From Pseudoalteromonas umbrosa (lineage in GTDB: Bacteria > Pseudomonadota > Gammaproteobacteria > Enterobacterales > Alteromonadaceae), in assembly GCF_030125375.1 (NCBI RefSeq), contig NZ_JASJUU010000010.1, forward strand, positions 134,447 to 198,446: 64,000 nucleotides of DNA. The letters are read 5' to 3'. The translations under genes and the position numbers were made by a program. Below, piece by piece: positions 26,313-35,029 of this stretch. Numbering within the stretch: position 1 is the first letter of the stretch; every line of letters starts with the position of its first letter. The notes beneath the pieces were generated by a model. That model did not search any database. It was not told the DNA's origin and saw nothing but the letters and a program-made list of their open reading frames with translations.

Positions 26313-26702
26313 GTGATTATGACAGTCATTATTATATGTGCATTAATTGCGGTGATTTTACCGTATGCGGCTAAGATACCGATTATCATTGCAGCTAATA
26401 AAGCGGGTGGCTATGACAACAAGCAACCCAGAGCTCAACAAGGTCAATTATCTGGTTTAGGTGCCCGAGCAGTGGCGGCACATTATAACTGCTTTGAGTC
26501 TTTAATTGTGTTTGGAGTCGCTGTTGCTGTTACCCTCTCTACTGGGACGACAGGCAGTGCAATTCAAAGTTTGGCTATCGCGCATATTATTGCGCGCTGT
26601 TTGTACTGTGTGTGTTATTGGACGGATTTGGATCTACTGCGCTCTCTGAGTTGGACAGTTGGCATACTTTGCCCTATTGCCATGATAGTGATGTGTTTGT
26701 AA
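26313..26702 (+). CDS. MAPEG family membrane protein
   Basis: The 129-residue protein has four hydrophobic helices and the MAPEG-type motif GLGARAVAAHYNCFESLIVFG near residues 50-70, followed by HIIARCLYCVCYWTDLDLLRSLSW. MAPEG proteins are small trimeric membrane enzymes related to microsomal glutathione S-transferase; bacterial members are mostly uncharacterised. AAGGAG precedes the ATG by 6-7 bases. It converges on rluF with only three bases between the stops. Confidence 0.88.
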   Translation: MIMTVIIICALIAVILPYAAKIPIIIAANKAGGYDNKQPRAQQGQLSGLGARAVAAHYNCFESLIVFGVAVAVTLSTGTTGSAIQSLAIAHIIARCLYCVCYWTDLDLLRSLSWTVGILCPIAMIVMCL

Positions 26703-26705
26703 CTA

Positions 26706-27422
26706 TCATTGAGGTGTTTGTAAGGCCAAATCACCGATCGCGATTTGACGATATTGCCCCTCAGGTAATGCGTGTGCGTCAAGCGTTAGGTTTGCGATAC
26801 GCGTTCGATTAAGGTCGACAACACGGCGCTCGCAGTATTTCGCCATTTTTCTTATTTGTCTATTTAAGCCCTGTTTTAAAACGATGATAAAGGTGTTGTT
26901 GGCGACTTTTTTTACTGAGCAGGGTAAAGTGAGCTGCCCATCTACAGGCACACCTTGCGACATTTTTTGGCAAAAATCTTCATCAATTTCTCTATCAACG
27001 GTCACTCTATATTCTTTTTCTTGATGTTGGTTCGGATGGATCAGTGCATGACATAATTCTCCATCATTGGTCAGCAGCAGTAACCCTCGGCTATCTTTGT
27101 CTAATCGACCTATTGGATAAACACGTGCGCCCTTGGGTAGGTGATGCACTAAACTTGCAGGGTCTTGCTCATTCAGCTTGCAGTCAACGCCAACAGGCTT
27201 GTGATACATAAACAGGAGTTTAGGTGCCAGTCCTGTAATTTTTTTGCCTTCAACGTGTATTTCGTCTTGCTCGGTAACATGATCAATATGATTGGCTGGG
27301 CGGCCATTGACTTGCACTGAGCCTTGCTCAATGAATCTCGATGCTTGACGCCTTGAGCAGACACCGCAATGACTAAGGTATTTAGCTAAGCGCATGGGAG
27401 GGGGATTAATAGGTTCGCTCAT
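26706..27422 (-). CDS. rluF: 23S rRNA pseudouridine synthase, RluF type
   Basis: The 238-residue protein has an N-terminal S4 domain (RLAKYLSHCGVCSRRQASRFIEQG) and an RsuA/RluB/E/F catalytic domain with the active Asp in YPIGRLDKDSRGLLLLTNDG and the later QGLNRQIRKMAKYC and LNRTRIANLTL motifs. These match RluF (pseudouridine at 23S position 2604 in E. coli) better than RluB or RsuA. It lacks the long basic C-terminal tail of E. coli RluF. Confidence 0.82.
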   Translation of the reverse strand: MSEPINPPPMRLAKYLSHCGVCSRRQASRFIEQGSVQVNGRPANHIDHVTEQDEIHVEGKKITGLAPKLLFMYHKPVGVDCKLNEQDPASLVHHLPKGARVYPIGRLDKDSRGLLLLTNDGELCHALIHPNQHQEKEYRVTVDREIDEDFCQKMSQGVPVDGQLTLPCSVKKVANNTFIIVLKQGLNRQIRKMAKYCERRVVDLNRTRIANLTLDAHALPEGQYRQIAIGDLALQTPQ

Positions 27423-27535
27423 GGGTATTTTTTAGTAACAAAGCAAGTTGGCATGATAGCAAAATTATTGGCATATGTATCGGCACTAAACCTGACGATA
27501 AAATTTTACGTATAAGGTTAATTTGGAGGCTAAAA

Positions 27536-27841
27536 ATGAAAATCACGCTTGCTGCGCTTGCAGATAAACCCATGATAGACAAATTTATTGCTAATTCTCT
27601 TGAGCAGGCACTGTATCAACTGACGGTTTGCTTGGGCGATACAGAGTATGTGGTGGTGGACGCAAATGGAGAAACCATCAAAGCTCATAATCCATTGGCA
27701 CTGCAAAAGGTGATTCAACATTTACCATACAAGACAATGACACTACGCCAGCACAGCGCGTATGATGAAATGATTGGTCAGCCATTGCGTCAAGGTAGCA
27801 ATCAGCTTGAAGTACCATTTGGTGATAATAAGCTTTACTAA
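27536..27841 (+). CDS. DUF6482-like small protein
   Basis: The 101-residue soluble protein shows SLEQALYQLTVCLGDTEYVVVDANGETIKAHN, a beta-hairpin-rich segment that I associate with DUF6482, followed by YDEMIGQP near the end. Function is unknown. The ribosome site TTGGAGG lies 8-9 bases before the ATG. It stands alone between divergent rluF and a long AT-rich gap. Confidence 0.65.
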   Translation: MKITLAALADKPMIDKFIANSLEQALYQLTVCLGDTEYVVVDANGETIKAHNPLALQKVIQHLPYKTMTLRQHSAYDEMIGQPLRQGSNQLEVPFGDNKLY

Positions 27842-27868
27842 ATTGATGTTGAGATTTTGTATGCTTTT

Positions 27869-27881
27869 TTACACTGTGTAA
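27869..27881. promoter_or_regulatory. Perfect 13-bp palindrome TTACAC-T-GTGTAA
   Basis: TTACAC (27869-27874) and GTGTAA (27876-27881) form a perfect palindrome 28 bases after the DUF6482 stop. The same half-site, TTACA/TGTAA, reappears in the cluster before the FkbM-like gene, so both may bind one regulator. Confidence 0.35.
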
Positions 27882-28042
27882 CATGTAAACTATACGATTA
27901 TTTTAAATACTGATTTACGATATCTGAATGTAAGTTATTGCCTTTTATGTTTTTTATTTTTTCTGTGTGACAGGTTCATTTTTATAAATAAACTCATTTT
28001 TAATTTTTTTCACACTTTATTAAAACAATCATACATAATGAG

Positions 28043-28080
28043 GTTACACTTAATGTAACTTGGGTTAACTTGGTGTTACT
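28043..28080. promoter_or_regulatory. Cluster of GTTAC/GTAAC repeats before the FkbM-like gene
   Basis: GTTACA (28043-28048) and TGTAAC (28054-28059) form an inverted repeat; GGTTAAC (28063-28069) and GTGTTAC (28073-28079) follow. Four related half-sites in under 40 bases look like an operator. They overlap the region where translation of the next gene must start. Confidence 0.35.
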
Positions 28081-28810
28081 TGTTGTGGAGATCAATAAAT
28101 TACAGCGACATTTAAGTCAGTGTAGCGATCTCGTACGAGTAGGTGAGCCACACGAACGTGGTCACTTGATCCCCGCTCGTGCGATTTTGAAAACTAAAAC
28201 GTTACTGTCATTGGGTGTGAATGAGAATTGGCGCTTTGATAAAGCGTTTCAGGCATTAAACCCTGACTGTAAAGTGGTGGCAGTAGATCATAAGTTGAGC
28301 TTATCATCTGTGCTTAGTGAAGCATTTGGCAGTGGCTTGAAGTCTTTACAGAGCGCTTTAAAGGGCAAGCTAAAGCAAAGTAAATTACATGCACAGACGA
28401 TACTAAATCGAGTACTTCTTTATACATTCTATAGTAGCCATACTCGTTTAGTGCGCCGCCGAGTTAGCAATCAAACTAATGAATTGGACATTAGTTTAGA
28501 GACTTTGATAGCTGTTTATGGCACGCTTGATGACAATGCTACTATGTTAAATATCACGATGGGTTGTGAGCAGTCTCATTTGCTTGAAGACATTATTTCT
28601 TTGCAAGATATGCTTAGTGTGGTGACGATTGAGTTATCACCTTTACCAGAGAGTACGTGCCAAGTTGAAGGCTTTATTGATCGTATGTCGACTTGTTTTG
28701 ATATTGTCAATGTCTCTAGCAATGGAGTTGAAGTCGATCAGGTTAATACGATGGAATCTCTAGAAGCGCCACTTGAACTGACTTTTATGAACAAACGGCT
28801 ATCGAGTTAG
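28070..28810 (+). CDS. FkbM-methyltransferase-like protein with degenerate motifs
   Basis: The 246-residue frame has no early in-frame ATG; TTG 28070, GTG 28073 or GTG 28085 could start it and none has a good ribosome site. LLSLGVNENWRFDKAFQ followed by CKVVAVDH, and later SLETLIAVYG, MLNITMGCEQSHLLEDI and VTIELSPLP, follow the order of FkbM-type methyltransferase domains (glycine motif, acidic strand end, KIDVEG segment, IEFH segment). The usual KID(V/I)EG is degenerate (NITMGCE), so catalysis is uncertain. Likely a sugar- or polysaccharide-related relative, but I infer this from pattern only. Confidence 0.5.
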   Translation: MVLLVVEINKLQRHLSQCSDLVRVGEPHERGHLIPARAILKTKTLLSLGVNENWRFDKAFQALNPDCKVVAVDHKLSLSSVLSEAFGSGLKSLQSALKGKLKQSKLHAQTILNRVLLYTFYSSHTRLVRRRVSNQTNELDISLETLIAVYGTLDDNATMLNITMGCEQSHLLEDIISLQDMLSVVTIELSPLPESTCQVEGFIDRMSTCFDIVNVSSNGVEVDQVNTMESLEAPLELTFMNKRLSS

Positions 28811-28836
28811 TTTACCAGTCTTATATTCACAGCCGC

Positions 28837-29988
28837 TTATCTTGGCCTTAAAATCAGCTCTGCTTTGTGTTGGTCTATCTCAAAATCAAAATGGCGCAAA
28901 AAATTCATCCCTAATAAGCCTGGTCCATAATGAGATTGTTCCATGACGCCAAATTCGAATGGGGCCTTTTGTTTGGTGCCAATTTGGATGCCCGAACTCT
29001 GGTAAAAAGGGACCTCAGTGATGCCGTTGGCGGTGCTGACACGCCTTGAGTTGATATAATCAACATCGTAGGCGAGCTGTTCAAATTGCGCTACGGTTAA
29101 GGCGGTTACACTCGCACCGGTATCTATCATTAGCGCAATATCTTGACCTGCAATTTTGGCATTTAATACATAATGCTCGCCGTGACGCGCAAGAGGAATG
29201 CGTTCAACTTGTTGCGTCGCATTATCAAGTCTAGCTTTAAGCGGTGTTATGGCTTGATGTTTTAGTTGCTGCGCACTAAGTTGCGCCAGTAATAGTTCTG
29301 CTTCTACGGTATTATTTAGTGCCAAATTTGCCTCAACGATAGCTGCAATAATCGCGATATTACTGGGTTGTTCACTGAGCCATATCTGTCCTTGGGTAAT
29401 GATTTCGTGCCAATTACTTTCTGTTTTAAGTTGCTTTAGCTGCTGTGCAATTAACTGCGTGAGAATATCTTGTAGTTGTTTATATTCGGGGTATAGATGG
29501 AGTAATTTGAGGTAGCGATATATGGCTTCATTATGCTCGTCAAGAGCAAGATAAACATCAGCCTCTAATTGCAAAGCTGCAAAGTCATTGGGCTTTAGAA
29601 CTAAAATACGCTGTACGAATCGTAAGATATCAGTCAGTTGTTGAGTATTTTGACGGTCTAATTTTTCTCTTAGTTGCGTTAGCCAAACATGCACCTGTTG
29701 TATGTGCGAGAGTGGATTCGGCGTGTTTTCCCAAAGTGCAATGGCGGTCAGTATGTCACCGCGATTAAAGTGTTGTTTGGCTAAAGCTAATGGATTAATT
29801 GCTGTTGATACTGCACTGGTTGAAGGCGTGGTCATTGAGGCGTCATTCATGGCCAATATTGTGTGGGGCGGCTTATTATCAGTACGTAAAAGACCCTTTA
29901 AAATAGACCCTGGGCGCTGCCACTCCAAATAGACATTGAGGAATAAAGAGCACATCAGTAAAAGCTGAAGTAAATACCGCATAACCAT
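28837..29988 (-). CDS. Membrane-anchored retropepsin-like aspartic protease with TPR-like region
   Basis: The 383-residue protein has an N-terminal membrane anchor (YLLQLLLMCSLFLNVYL), a helical middle with TPR-like units (HFNRGDILTAIALWENTPN; LQLEADVYLALDEHNEAIYRYLKLL) and a C-terminal clan AA protease domain with active Asp in ALMIDTGASVTALT, plus GPGLLGMNFLRHFDF near the end. Retropepsin domains work as dimers. The domain should face the periplasm. AAGGAG precedes the ATG by six bases. It is 17 bases downstream of the RmlD-like gene, so the two may share a transcript. Confidence 0.85.
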   Translation of the reverse strand: MVMRYLLQLLLMCSLFLNVYLEWQRPGSILKGLLRTDNKPPHTILAMNDASMTTPSTSAVSTAINPLALAKQHFNRGDILTAIALWENTPNPLSHIQQVHVWLTQLREKLDRQNTQQLTDILRFVQRILVLKPNDFAALQLEADVYLALDEHNEAIYRYLKLLHLYPEYKQLQDILTQLIAQQLKQLKTESNWHEIITQGQIWLSEQPSNIAIIAAIVEANLALNNTVEAELLLAQLSAQQLKHQAITPLKARLDNATQQVERIPLARHGEHYVLNAKIAGQDIALMIDTGASVTALTVAQFEQLAYDVDYINSRRVSTANGITEVPFYQSSGIQIGTKQKAPFEFGVMEQSHYGPGLLGMNFLRHFDFEIDQHKAELILRPR

Positions 29989-30005
29989 GTGCTCCTTTGA
30001 AGTAA

Positions 30006-30884
30006 TTAACTTGTATGCTGACTGAGCACTTTGGCGAGTGCCGTGGCAAAATCACGTTGATGTACAATGTTCATGGTATTTAATCGTGTATCTTGCAGCG
30101 CGCAGTTATAGGGCCTTGCTGCTGTTTGTGAAGGCTCAGGCAGTGCTTCTAACCCTTGCGTGTCAATGTTGAGTATTTTGGCGATATGAACAGCCATATC
30201 GTATTTAGTCATTGATTGATTACCTGAAATGTGAAAAATACCGTTTTGTTTATCACGTGTTTGGGTGAGTAAATCATTCAATGTCAGGGCAATATCTTCC
30301 ACATGTGTTGGGAATCGCACCGCCCAGTCATCGTGTGCGCTGTTTGTATGCTTCAGCATATGCTCGGCAATTACGGTGACCGCTGACTCGGCTAAGTATT
30401 CTACATCACCATATAAAACAGGTACTCTTACAATAGTATGTTGCGGGCTAACAGCCAAAACAGCTTGCTCTGCCTGTGCTTTACTTTGGCCATAAAAATT
30501 CACCGGTGACCTTTGGGCACCTTCAATATAAGGCGCTGATTGCCCATTAAAGACATAATCTGTGCTGATCAGCATAAATTGAATGTCTCGGTCTTTACAC
30601 TGGCGTGCTAAAAACTCTGCGGCTTGAACGTTTAACGCTATGGTTGCTTGGTGGTCGTTTTCACAAATATCAGGTTTGCGCTCTGCGGCTGCATGCACCA
30701 AAACATTAGGCTGATGAGTATCTAAAAATGTGGTTATGGCAGCTTGGTCATGTAAATCAAGTTGCTCGATGGGCGGCTTAGCTCTGCTAAACCCTGTGCC
30801 AATAACGTTGTTTGATTGCGACAGTATTTTAACTAGTGCGCGTCCGAGTAATCCAGTGGCACCTGTAACGACAATTTTATTCAT
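30006..30884 (-). CDS. RmlD-like SDR-family oxidoreductase
   Basis: The 292-residue protein starts with the Rossmann motif KIVVTGATGLLGRALV and has VLVHAAAERKPDICE, the STDYVFNGQSAPYIE segment and active-site Tyr/Lys in NFYGQSKAQAEQ. This is the extended-SDR group of dTDP-4-dehydrorhamnose reductase, which also contains the MAT2B-like regulatory subunits. No other rhamnose genes are near, so a role in dTDP-rhamnose synthesis is not supported. It may be co-transcribed with the retropepsin-like gene. Confidence 0.82.
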   Translation of the reverse strand: MNKIVVTGATGLLGRALVKILSQSNNVIGTGFSRAKPPIEQLDLHDQAAITTFLDTHQPNVLVHAAAERKPDICENDHQATIALNVQAAEFLARQCKDRDIQFMLISTDYVFNGQSAPYIEGAQRSPVNFYGQSKAQAEQAVLAVSPQHTIVRVPVLYGDVEYLAESAVTVIAEHMLKHTNSAHDDWAVRFPTHVEDIALTLNDLLTQTRDKQNGIFHISGNQSMTKYDMAVHIAKILNIDTQGLEALPEPSQTAARPYNCALQDTRLNTMNIVHQRDFATALAKVLSQHTS

Positions 30885-30984
30885 TGTTTTCTCATCTTTT
30901 TTATCACCTGTTTATCTTAACGCTAGCATGGCACGTACTGAAGAGGAAATGCGGTGAAATAAAAGATAAAAACCAAGAAAGGTG

Positions 30985-31010
30985 AGATACGGCACGTCTG
31001 TGCCGTATCT
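30985..31010 (-). terminator. Hairpin after the POT transporter gene
   Basis: AGATACGGCAC (30985-30995) pairs perfectly with GTGCCGTATCT (31000-31010) around a four-base loop, 10 bases after the transporter stop. The U-tract is imperfect and starts about ten bases later, so termination may be partial. Confidence 0.6.
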
Positions 31011-31020
31011 GTTTATGAAG

Positions 31021-32544
31021 TTATGCAGTAGGTTGCTGCGTTTGGCCTTCCCAAATTTTCGCTCTAAAACTAAACAGCAAAATAAGGATACCGACACCGA
31101 TACCAAACAAGCTGATCTGTAGGTAAAGGTTTGGAATTTGATCTACTTGCTCTGGGTCAAAGTTACCCGCCAGTAATCCTGAAATGATGTTACCGATAGA
31201 GTAAGTCAGTACAAATATCCCCATCATTTGGCCTGCAAAGCGCTTTGGTGATAATTTACTGACCGCACTTAATGCCACAGGACTTAGACATAGCTCGCCG
31301 ACGGTATGCAGGAAGTAAGTCGTAATAAGCCACATTGGCGCAACTTTTAAGCCTTGCGCCGCGTATTGAGAAGCGAAAAACATCACAATAAACCCTGTTG
31401 CCATAATGATCAGACCAATTGCACACTTAAGGCTGTATGAAGGGGTGATCATACGTTTGGCAAGGTTAATCCAAAGTGCGGCAAAGAAAGGCGATAAAAT
31501 AATGATGAAGAATGAGTTAGAAGATTGGAACCAGGCTGTCGGGACGGTAAAGCCTGCGATCACTCGGTCAGTATAGTCTTGTGCGAATAGGTTTAAAGAG
31601 GAACCGGCTTGCTCGAAGCCTGACCAAAAACACGCTGATGCCACACAGACTAAAAACAGTGCCCACAGCTTTTTCTTTTCACCCTCATCAAGGTCGCCCG
31701 CAAAATAAATATAGCCATAATAGCCAAGGAAAATCACAGTAAAGGCAACAGCAACATATTGTGCAAGCGTCACAGGTTCGATAACGATCACACCTGCATA
31801 AGTCAGTGCGACAATCGCGGCGGTTGCTGCCAAAACAGCGCCGATTGCAAGCCACGCATTTTTACTGCCTGCGGGCGTTAATGGGTGACTTGGCTTGTCA
31901 CCGACACCTTCAATGTTGCCAAGCGTCATGCGATACTGAACGAGACCGATTGCCATACCCACGGCCGCTGCGCCAAAGGCCCAGTGCCAACCGACATTTT
32001 CCATAAAGTAACCACACACCATGTAGCCAATTACCGAGCCGATATTAATGCCCATGTAGTAAATGGCGTAGCCACTGTCGCGGCGCACATCTTCACTGCT
32101 GTATAGTTGGCCGACCATGGCACTGATATTGGGCTTTAATAAGCCTGTACCCATGGCTACTAAAATAAGGCCGATGAAAAACGTACTTTGAGCTGGAATA
32201 GCGAGCACGATATGCCCGAGCATGATGATAATACCGCCATACCACACGGTTCGTTGACCACCAAGCAGGCGGTCAGCTATCCAACCGCCGGGTAGGCCGA
32301 GGAAATACACTGCGCCTGTATACAAACCATAAATCGCGGTTGCTGTGGCAACAGTGAAGGCAAGGCCTTCTTCTTGTAGGCTTGCGGTCATAAATAAGAC
32401 CAGCAAGGCGCGCATGCCGTAGTAGCTCATACGCTCCCACATTTCAGTAAAAAATAGGGTTGAGAGGCCTTGTGGATGACCGAAAAAACCCGTGTCTAAC
32501 TTGTTGTCTGGTGACTCGGCAGAAGCTGCTTCGTTAGATGACAT
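31021..32544 (-). CDS. POT-family peptide MFS transporter
   Basis: From ATG 32544 (GGAAG upstream) the protein has 507 residues and about 14 membrane spans. It carries POT/PTR motifs: FFTEMWERMSYYGMRALLV at the first helix (the ExxERFxYYG motif variant), GGWIADRLLGGQRTVWYGG, and GTGLLKPNISAMVGQLY. It should import di- and tripeptides with protons. This suits a cell that secretes a large protease and an M28 peptidase. A frame beginning 13 codons upstream lacks a ribosome site. Confidence 0.92.
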   Translation of the reverse strand: MSSNEAASAESPDNKLDTGFFGHPQGLSTLFFTEMWERMSYYGMRALLVLFMTASLQEEGLAFTVATATAIYGLYTGAVYFLGLPGGWIADRLLGGQRTVWYGGIIIMLGHIVLAIPAQSTFFIGLILVAMGTGLLKPNISAMVGQLYSSEDVRRDSGYAIYYMGINIGSVIGYMVCGYFMENVGWHWAFGAAAVGMAIGLVQYRMTLGNIEGVGDKPSHPLTPAGSKNAWLAIGAVLAATAAIVALTYAGVIVIEPVTLAQYVAVAFTVIFLGYYGYIYFAGDLDEGEKKKLWALFLVCVASACFWSGFEQAGSSLNLFAQDYTDRVIAGFTVPTAWFQSSNSFFIIILSPFFAALWINLAKRMITPSYSLKCAIGLIIMATGFIVMFFASQYAAQGLKVAPMWLITTYFLHTVGELCLSPVALSAVSKLSPKRFAGQMMGIFVLTYSIGNIISGLLAGNFDPEQVDQIPNLYLQISLFGIGVGILILLFSFRAKIWEGQTQQPTA

Positions 32545-32641
32545 AATGACTTCCGATTCTATGTTTTTATATTTGAAAGCCAATATTAGTACGTTATCTG
32601 TACTGCGAATGCAAATTTAGCAGACTAATTGCGAATTGACA

Positions 32642-32689
32642 GTGCTCAAATAAAGGTACCTTTTGAGGGGATAAACATTATTTGAGCAC
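32642..32689. repeat. 12-bp perfect inverted repeat GTGCTCAAATAA
   Basis: Positions 32642-32653 and 32678-32689 are exact inverted copies with a 24-base spacer. They lie between the yigB stop and the POT transporter start, on the promoter side of the transporter. There is no U-tract, so an operator or RNA hairpin is more likely than an intrinsic terminator. Confidence 0.55.
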
Positions 32690-32701
32690 AGTGGTTGACG
32701 C

Positions 32702-33403
32702 TTAACACAGCGCTTGAAGCTGGTGGATATCTGAAATTTCAATATCCGCAAGGCCCTTGTAGTCATAGGTGGTATCTTGATTATTTAACCATACGCTTTG
32801 ACAGCCAGCATGGTTCGCGCCCTGTACATCGGTATCTAAACTATCGCCAATATGTAAGATCTGTGCAGGCACTATGCCTAAATCACGGCAGGCGCGCTGA
32901 AAAAGGGCATCGCTTGGTTTTGCTTCACCATCTGGCCCTGCTAAGTATACCTTTTTAAATACGCCAGCTAAGTTAAACTTGTCGACCTCGACATTACCAT
33001 TGGTGATGGCAATTAAGGTATATTTTTGGGCTAAGTTATCCAACAGAGTCAGTACAGAATCAGCAACTGTGATTTGACTTCGGGCGTCAGCAAATGCCTG
33101 ATAGGCACCATGCGTATGTCGTGTGATCTCTTCCGTTGTTAAGTTTAAATGTGACAAACCATATGTGAGTGCAACTTTTCTCCATTGTGTGACATCACTT
33201 TGTAAGTGCGGTTGTGTTTCACCAATATGATGTCTGCACTCAAGCCAATAGTCACCGCCTTTGGCAGCCCATTCAGGGATGGCTTGCAGATAATTGTGCA
33301 TTGCTTTGATTGCACCGAGAATAATAGGGTGGTTATTGTAAAGTGTGTCGTCTAGGTCAAAGCTTAAGACTTTAATTGGTGAGATGGCTCGATTAAATCG
33401 CAT
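32702..33403 (-). CDS. yigB: HAD-family phosphatase YigB
   Basis: The 233-residue HAD hydrolase has motif I in LSFDLDDTLYNNHP, motif II in LIAITNGNVE and motifs III/IV in PSDALFQRACRDLG and HIGDSLDTDVQGA. It matches E. coli YigB, which removes phosphate from 5-amino-6-(5-phosphoribitylamino)uracil in riboflavin synthesis. Its place after xerC in the order dapF-DUF484-xerC-yigB is the conserved gammaproteobacterial one and supports the assignment. Confidence 0.88.
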   Translation of the reverse strand: MRFNRAISPIKVLSFDLDDTLYNNHPIILGAIKAMHNYLQAIPEWAAKGGDYWLECRHHIGETQPHLQSDVTQWRKVALTYGLSHLNLTTEEITRHTHGAYQAFADARSQITVADSVLTLLDNLAQKYTLIAITNGNVEVDKFNLAGVFKKVYLAGPDGEAKPSDALFQRACRDLGIVPAQILHIGDSLDTDVQGANHAGCQSVWLNNQDTTYDYKGLADIEISDIHQLQALC

Positions 33404-33485
33404 AGTGCACGGTTAAGTTGGACAACAATGTTTTTATTGTAAGCGAAAAGCAGTGTCTGAGTGAACCCAATCAGGTATCGCTTGG

Positions 33486-34406
33486 TTAAGGCTTTTTTTG
33501 CTTGGCTCTTGGGTGGGCTTGATCGTACACCTTGGCAAGATGCTGAAAATCGACATGCGTATACACTTGCGTGGCAGACAAGCTGCTGTGCCCGAGCATT
33601 TCCTGTATCCCGCGCAGGTCACCGCTTGATTCTAATAAATGGCTAGCAAAGGAGTGGCGTAACTTATGCGGGTGCACGTTGGCACTGATCCCTTGTTTTA
33701 CGCCCCATTCTTTCATACGCGCGCGCACATGGCGGACAGAAATACGGGTTTTGCGACTACTAACAAATAAAGCAAGCTCTTCTTCATGGGCAAACATAGG
33801 GCGCAGTTTTAACCATGCGTCAATGGCTTCACGGGCTTTACTGCCAACAGGCACCACACGCTCTTTATTGCCTTTACCTAATACGCGGATCTCTCCGTCG
33901 CGAATATCGTATAAGTTTGTATTTACTAACTCACTGATACGCAGGCCACTTGAATACATAAGTTCCATCATGGCTTTGTCACGAACAGCTAATGCGTCAT
34001 CATCATCGATATCGAGTAGCTGCATCATTTGATCAACATCGAGGTTCTTTGGCAGTGGTTTTTGAAACTTCGGACCTTTTTGTGCTGCCGCAGGGTCGTG
34101 CACACTATCAGAGTCTGCGTGCTTAGTTTTTAGAAATTTATAAAGGCTACGAATACAGCTGAGCTTGAGGTTAATGCTGCGAGGGTTGTATTGTTGTGCG
34201 CGTAATTGCATTGAAAAGCGTCGAATTAATTCGCTGCTGACACTCGACCAGCCATGGCAGTGGGGGGCGAAAAACTGTGCGGCTAAGCTTAACTGAGTTT
34301 GATATTGCGTTAGCGTGTGCGCTGAATATTGCTTTTCATAGCGCAAATAGGCCATGAAGTCGTCAATGGGGGTTTGCCACTGAGCATTGAGCGATATGTC
34401 GCTCAT
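33486..34406 (-). CDS. xerC: Tyrosine recombinase XerC
   Basis: The 306-residue protein has the N-terminal SAM-like core-binding domain (FMAYLRYEKQYSAHTLTQY) and a catalytic domain with Arg in SSGLRISELV, Lys in GKGNKERVVP, HKLRHSFASHLLE, LGHSSLSATQVYTHV (nucleophile Tyr). With XerD it resolves chromosome dimers at dif under FtsK control. The start overlaps the DUF484 stop by four bases (ATGA), showing translational coupling. Confidence 0.95.
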   Translation of the reverse strand: MSDISLNAQWQTPIDDFMAYLRYEKQYSAHTLTQYQTQLSLAAQFFAPHCHGWSSVSSELIRRFSMQLRAQQYNPRSINLKLSCIRSLYKFLKTKHADSDSVHDPAAAQKGPKFQKPLPKNLDVDQMMQLLDIDDDDALAVRDKAMMELMYSSGLRISELVNTNLYDIRDGEIRVLGKGNKERVVPVGSKAREAIDAWLKLRPMFAHEEELALFVSSRKTRISVRHVRARMKEWGVKQGISANVHPHKLRHSFASHLLESSGDLRGIQEMLGHSSLSATQVYTHVDFQHLAKVYDQAHPRAKQKKP

Positions 34407-35029
34407 GCGAGCTCCTTGAGCCGTATTTGCAATGAAGAGACCAGTTCATTAACAAACAAATTACCGTTGTCAGGTGAAAAGTGGTCTGCACAGTCACTGG
34501 CAAAGGCTAAAATTGCGGTGGGTTTATCACTTGGACCAAGTAGGTAAAGGGCAACAGATTGACAGGCAAAGCCACTGAATAGCAATTTTTGCTCTTCTAA
34601 ATCTAGCCGCCCCAGATAGCGAGATAACTTGTTAAAACGTCTACTCACCAGCTCTTCTAACGTGGTGTCATAGGGGATCAGCTGACACACGGAAATTTTC
34701 GGCGATTGCGATAAGGTATCAGCGAGGATATCTGCCAACTCTTGAAAGTTCTTGCAGTACCATAGAGCACGTTGGCAATCACTAAACAATTTGAAAATGA
34801 GTTCATTTTCTCTTGCTGAGTCGATCATGGTGCTGATTTGTTTTTTGAGCTTGGTATTTTCCTCGCGAAGTAAGCGCTGTTGCATCAAGGCGAGATTGGG
34901 CGCACCTTGGTGCTGAACATGCAGGTTCATGTCTAACAGTAAATACGGGTGCTCAAGCAAAAAGTCAGGATTTTTCTGTAAAAATGTCATCACATCTTGG
35001 GTCGACAAGTTTGTTGGTTTTTTGCTCAT
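34403..35029 (-). CDS. DUF484 family protein
   Basis: The 208-residue soluble protein has a helical start (DVMTFLQKNPDFLLEHPYLLLDM), a coiled coil (LMQQRLLREENTKLKKQIS) and a GAF-like C-terminal half (SVALYLLGPSDKPTAILAFASD). This is DUF484, found between dapF and xerC in many Gammaproteobacteria; the function is not known. It overlaps dapF and xerC by four bases on each side. Confidence 0.88.
   Translation of the reverse strand: MSKKPTNLSTQDVMTFLQKNPDFLLEHPYLLLDMNLHVQHQGAPNLALMQQRLLREENTKLKKQISTMIDSARENELIFKLFSDCQRALWYCKNFQELADILADTLSQSPKISVCQLIPYDTTLEELVSRRFNKLSRYLGRLDLEEQKLLFSGFACQSVALYLLGPSDKPTAILAFASDCADHFSPDNGNLFVNELVSSLQIRLKELA

Noticed and set aside
33571..34032. Plus-strand frame of 153 codons inside xerC
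   Set aside because: Antisense of a gene with all XerC catalytic motifs; no supporting signal.
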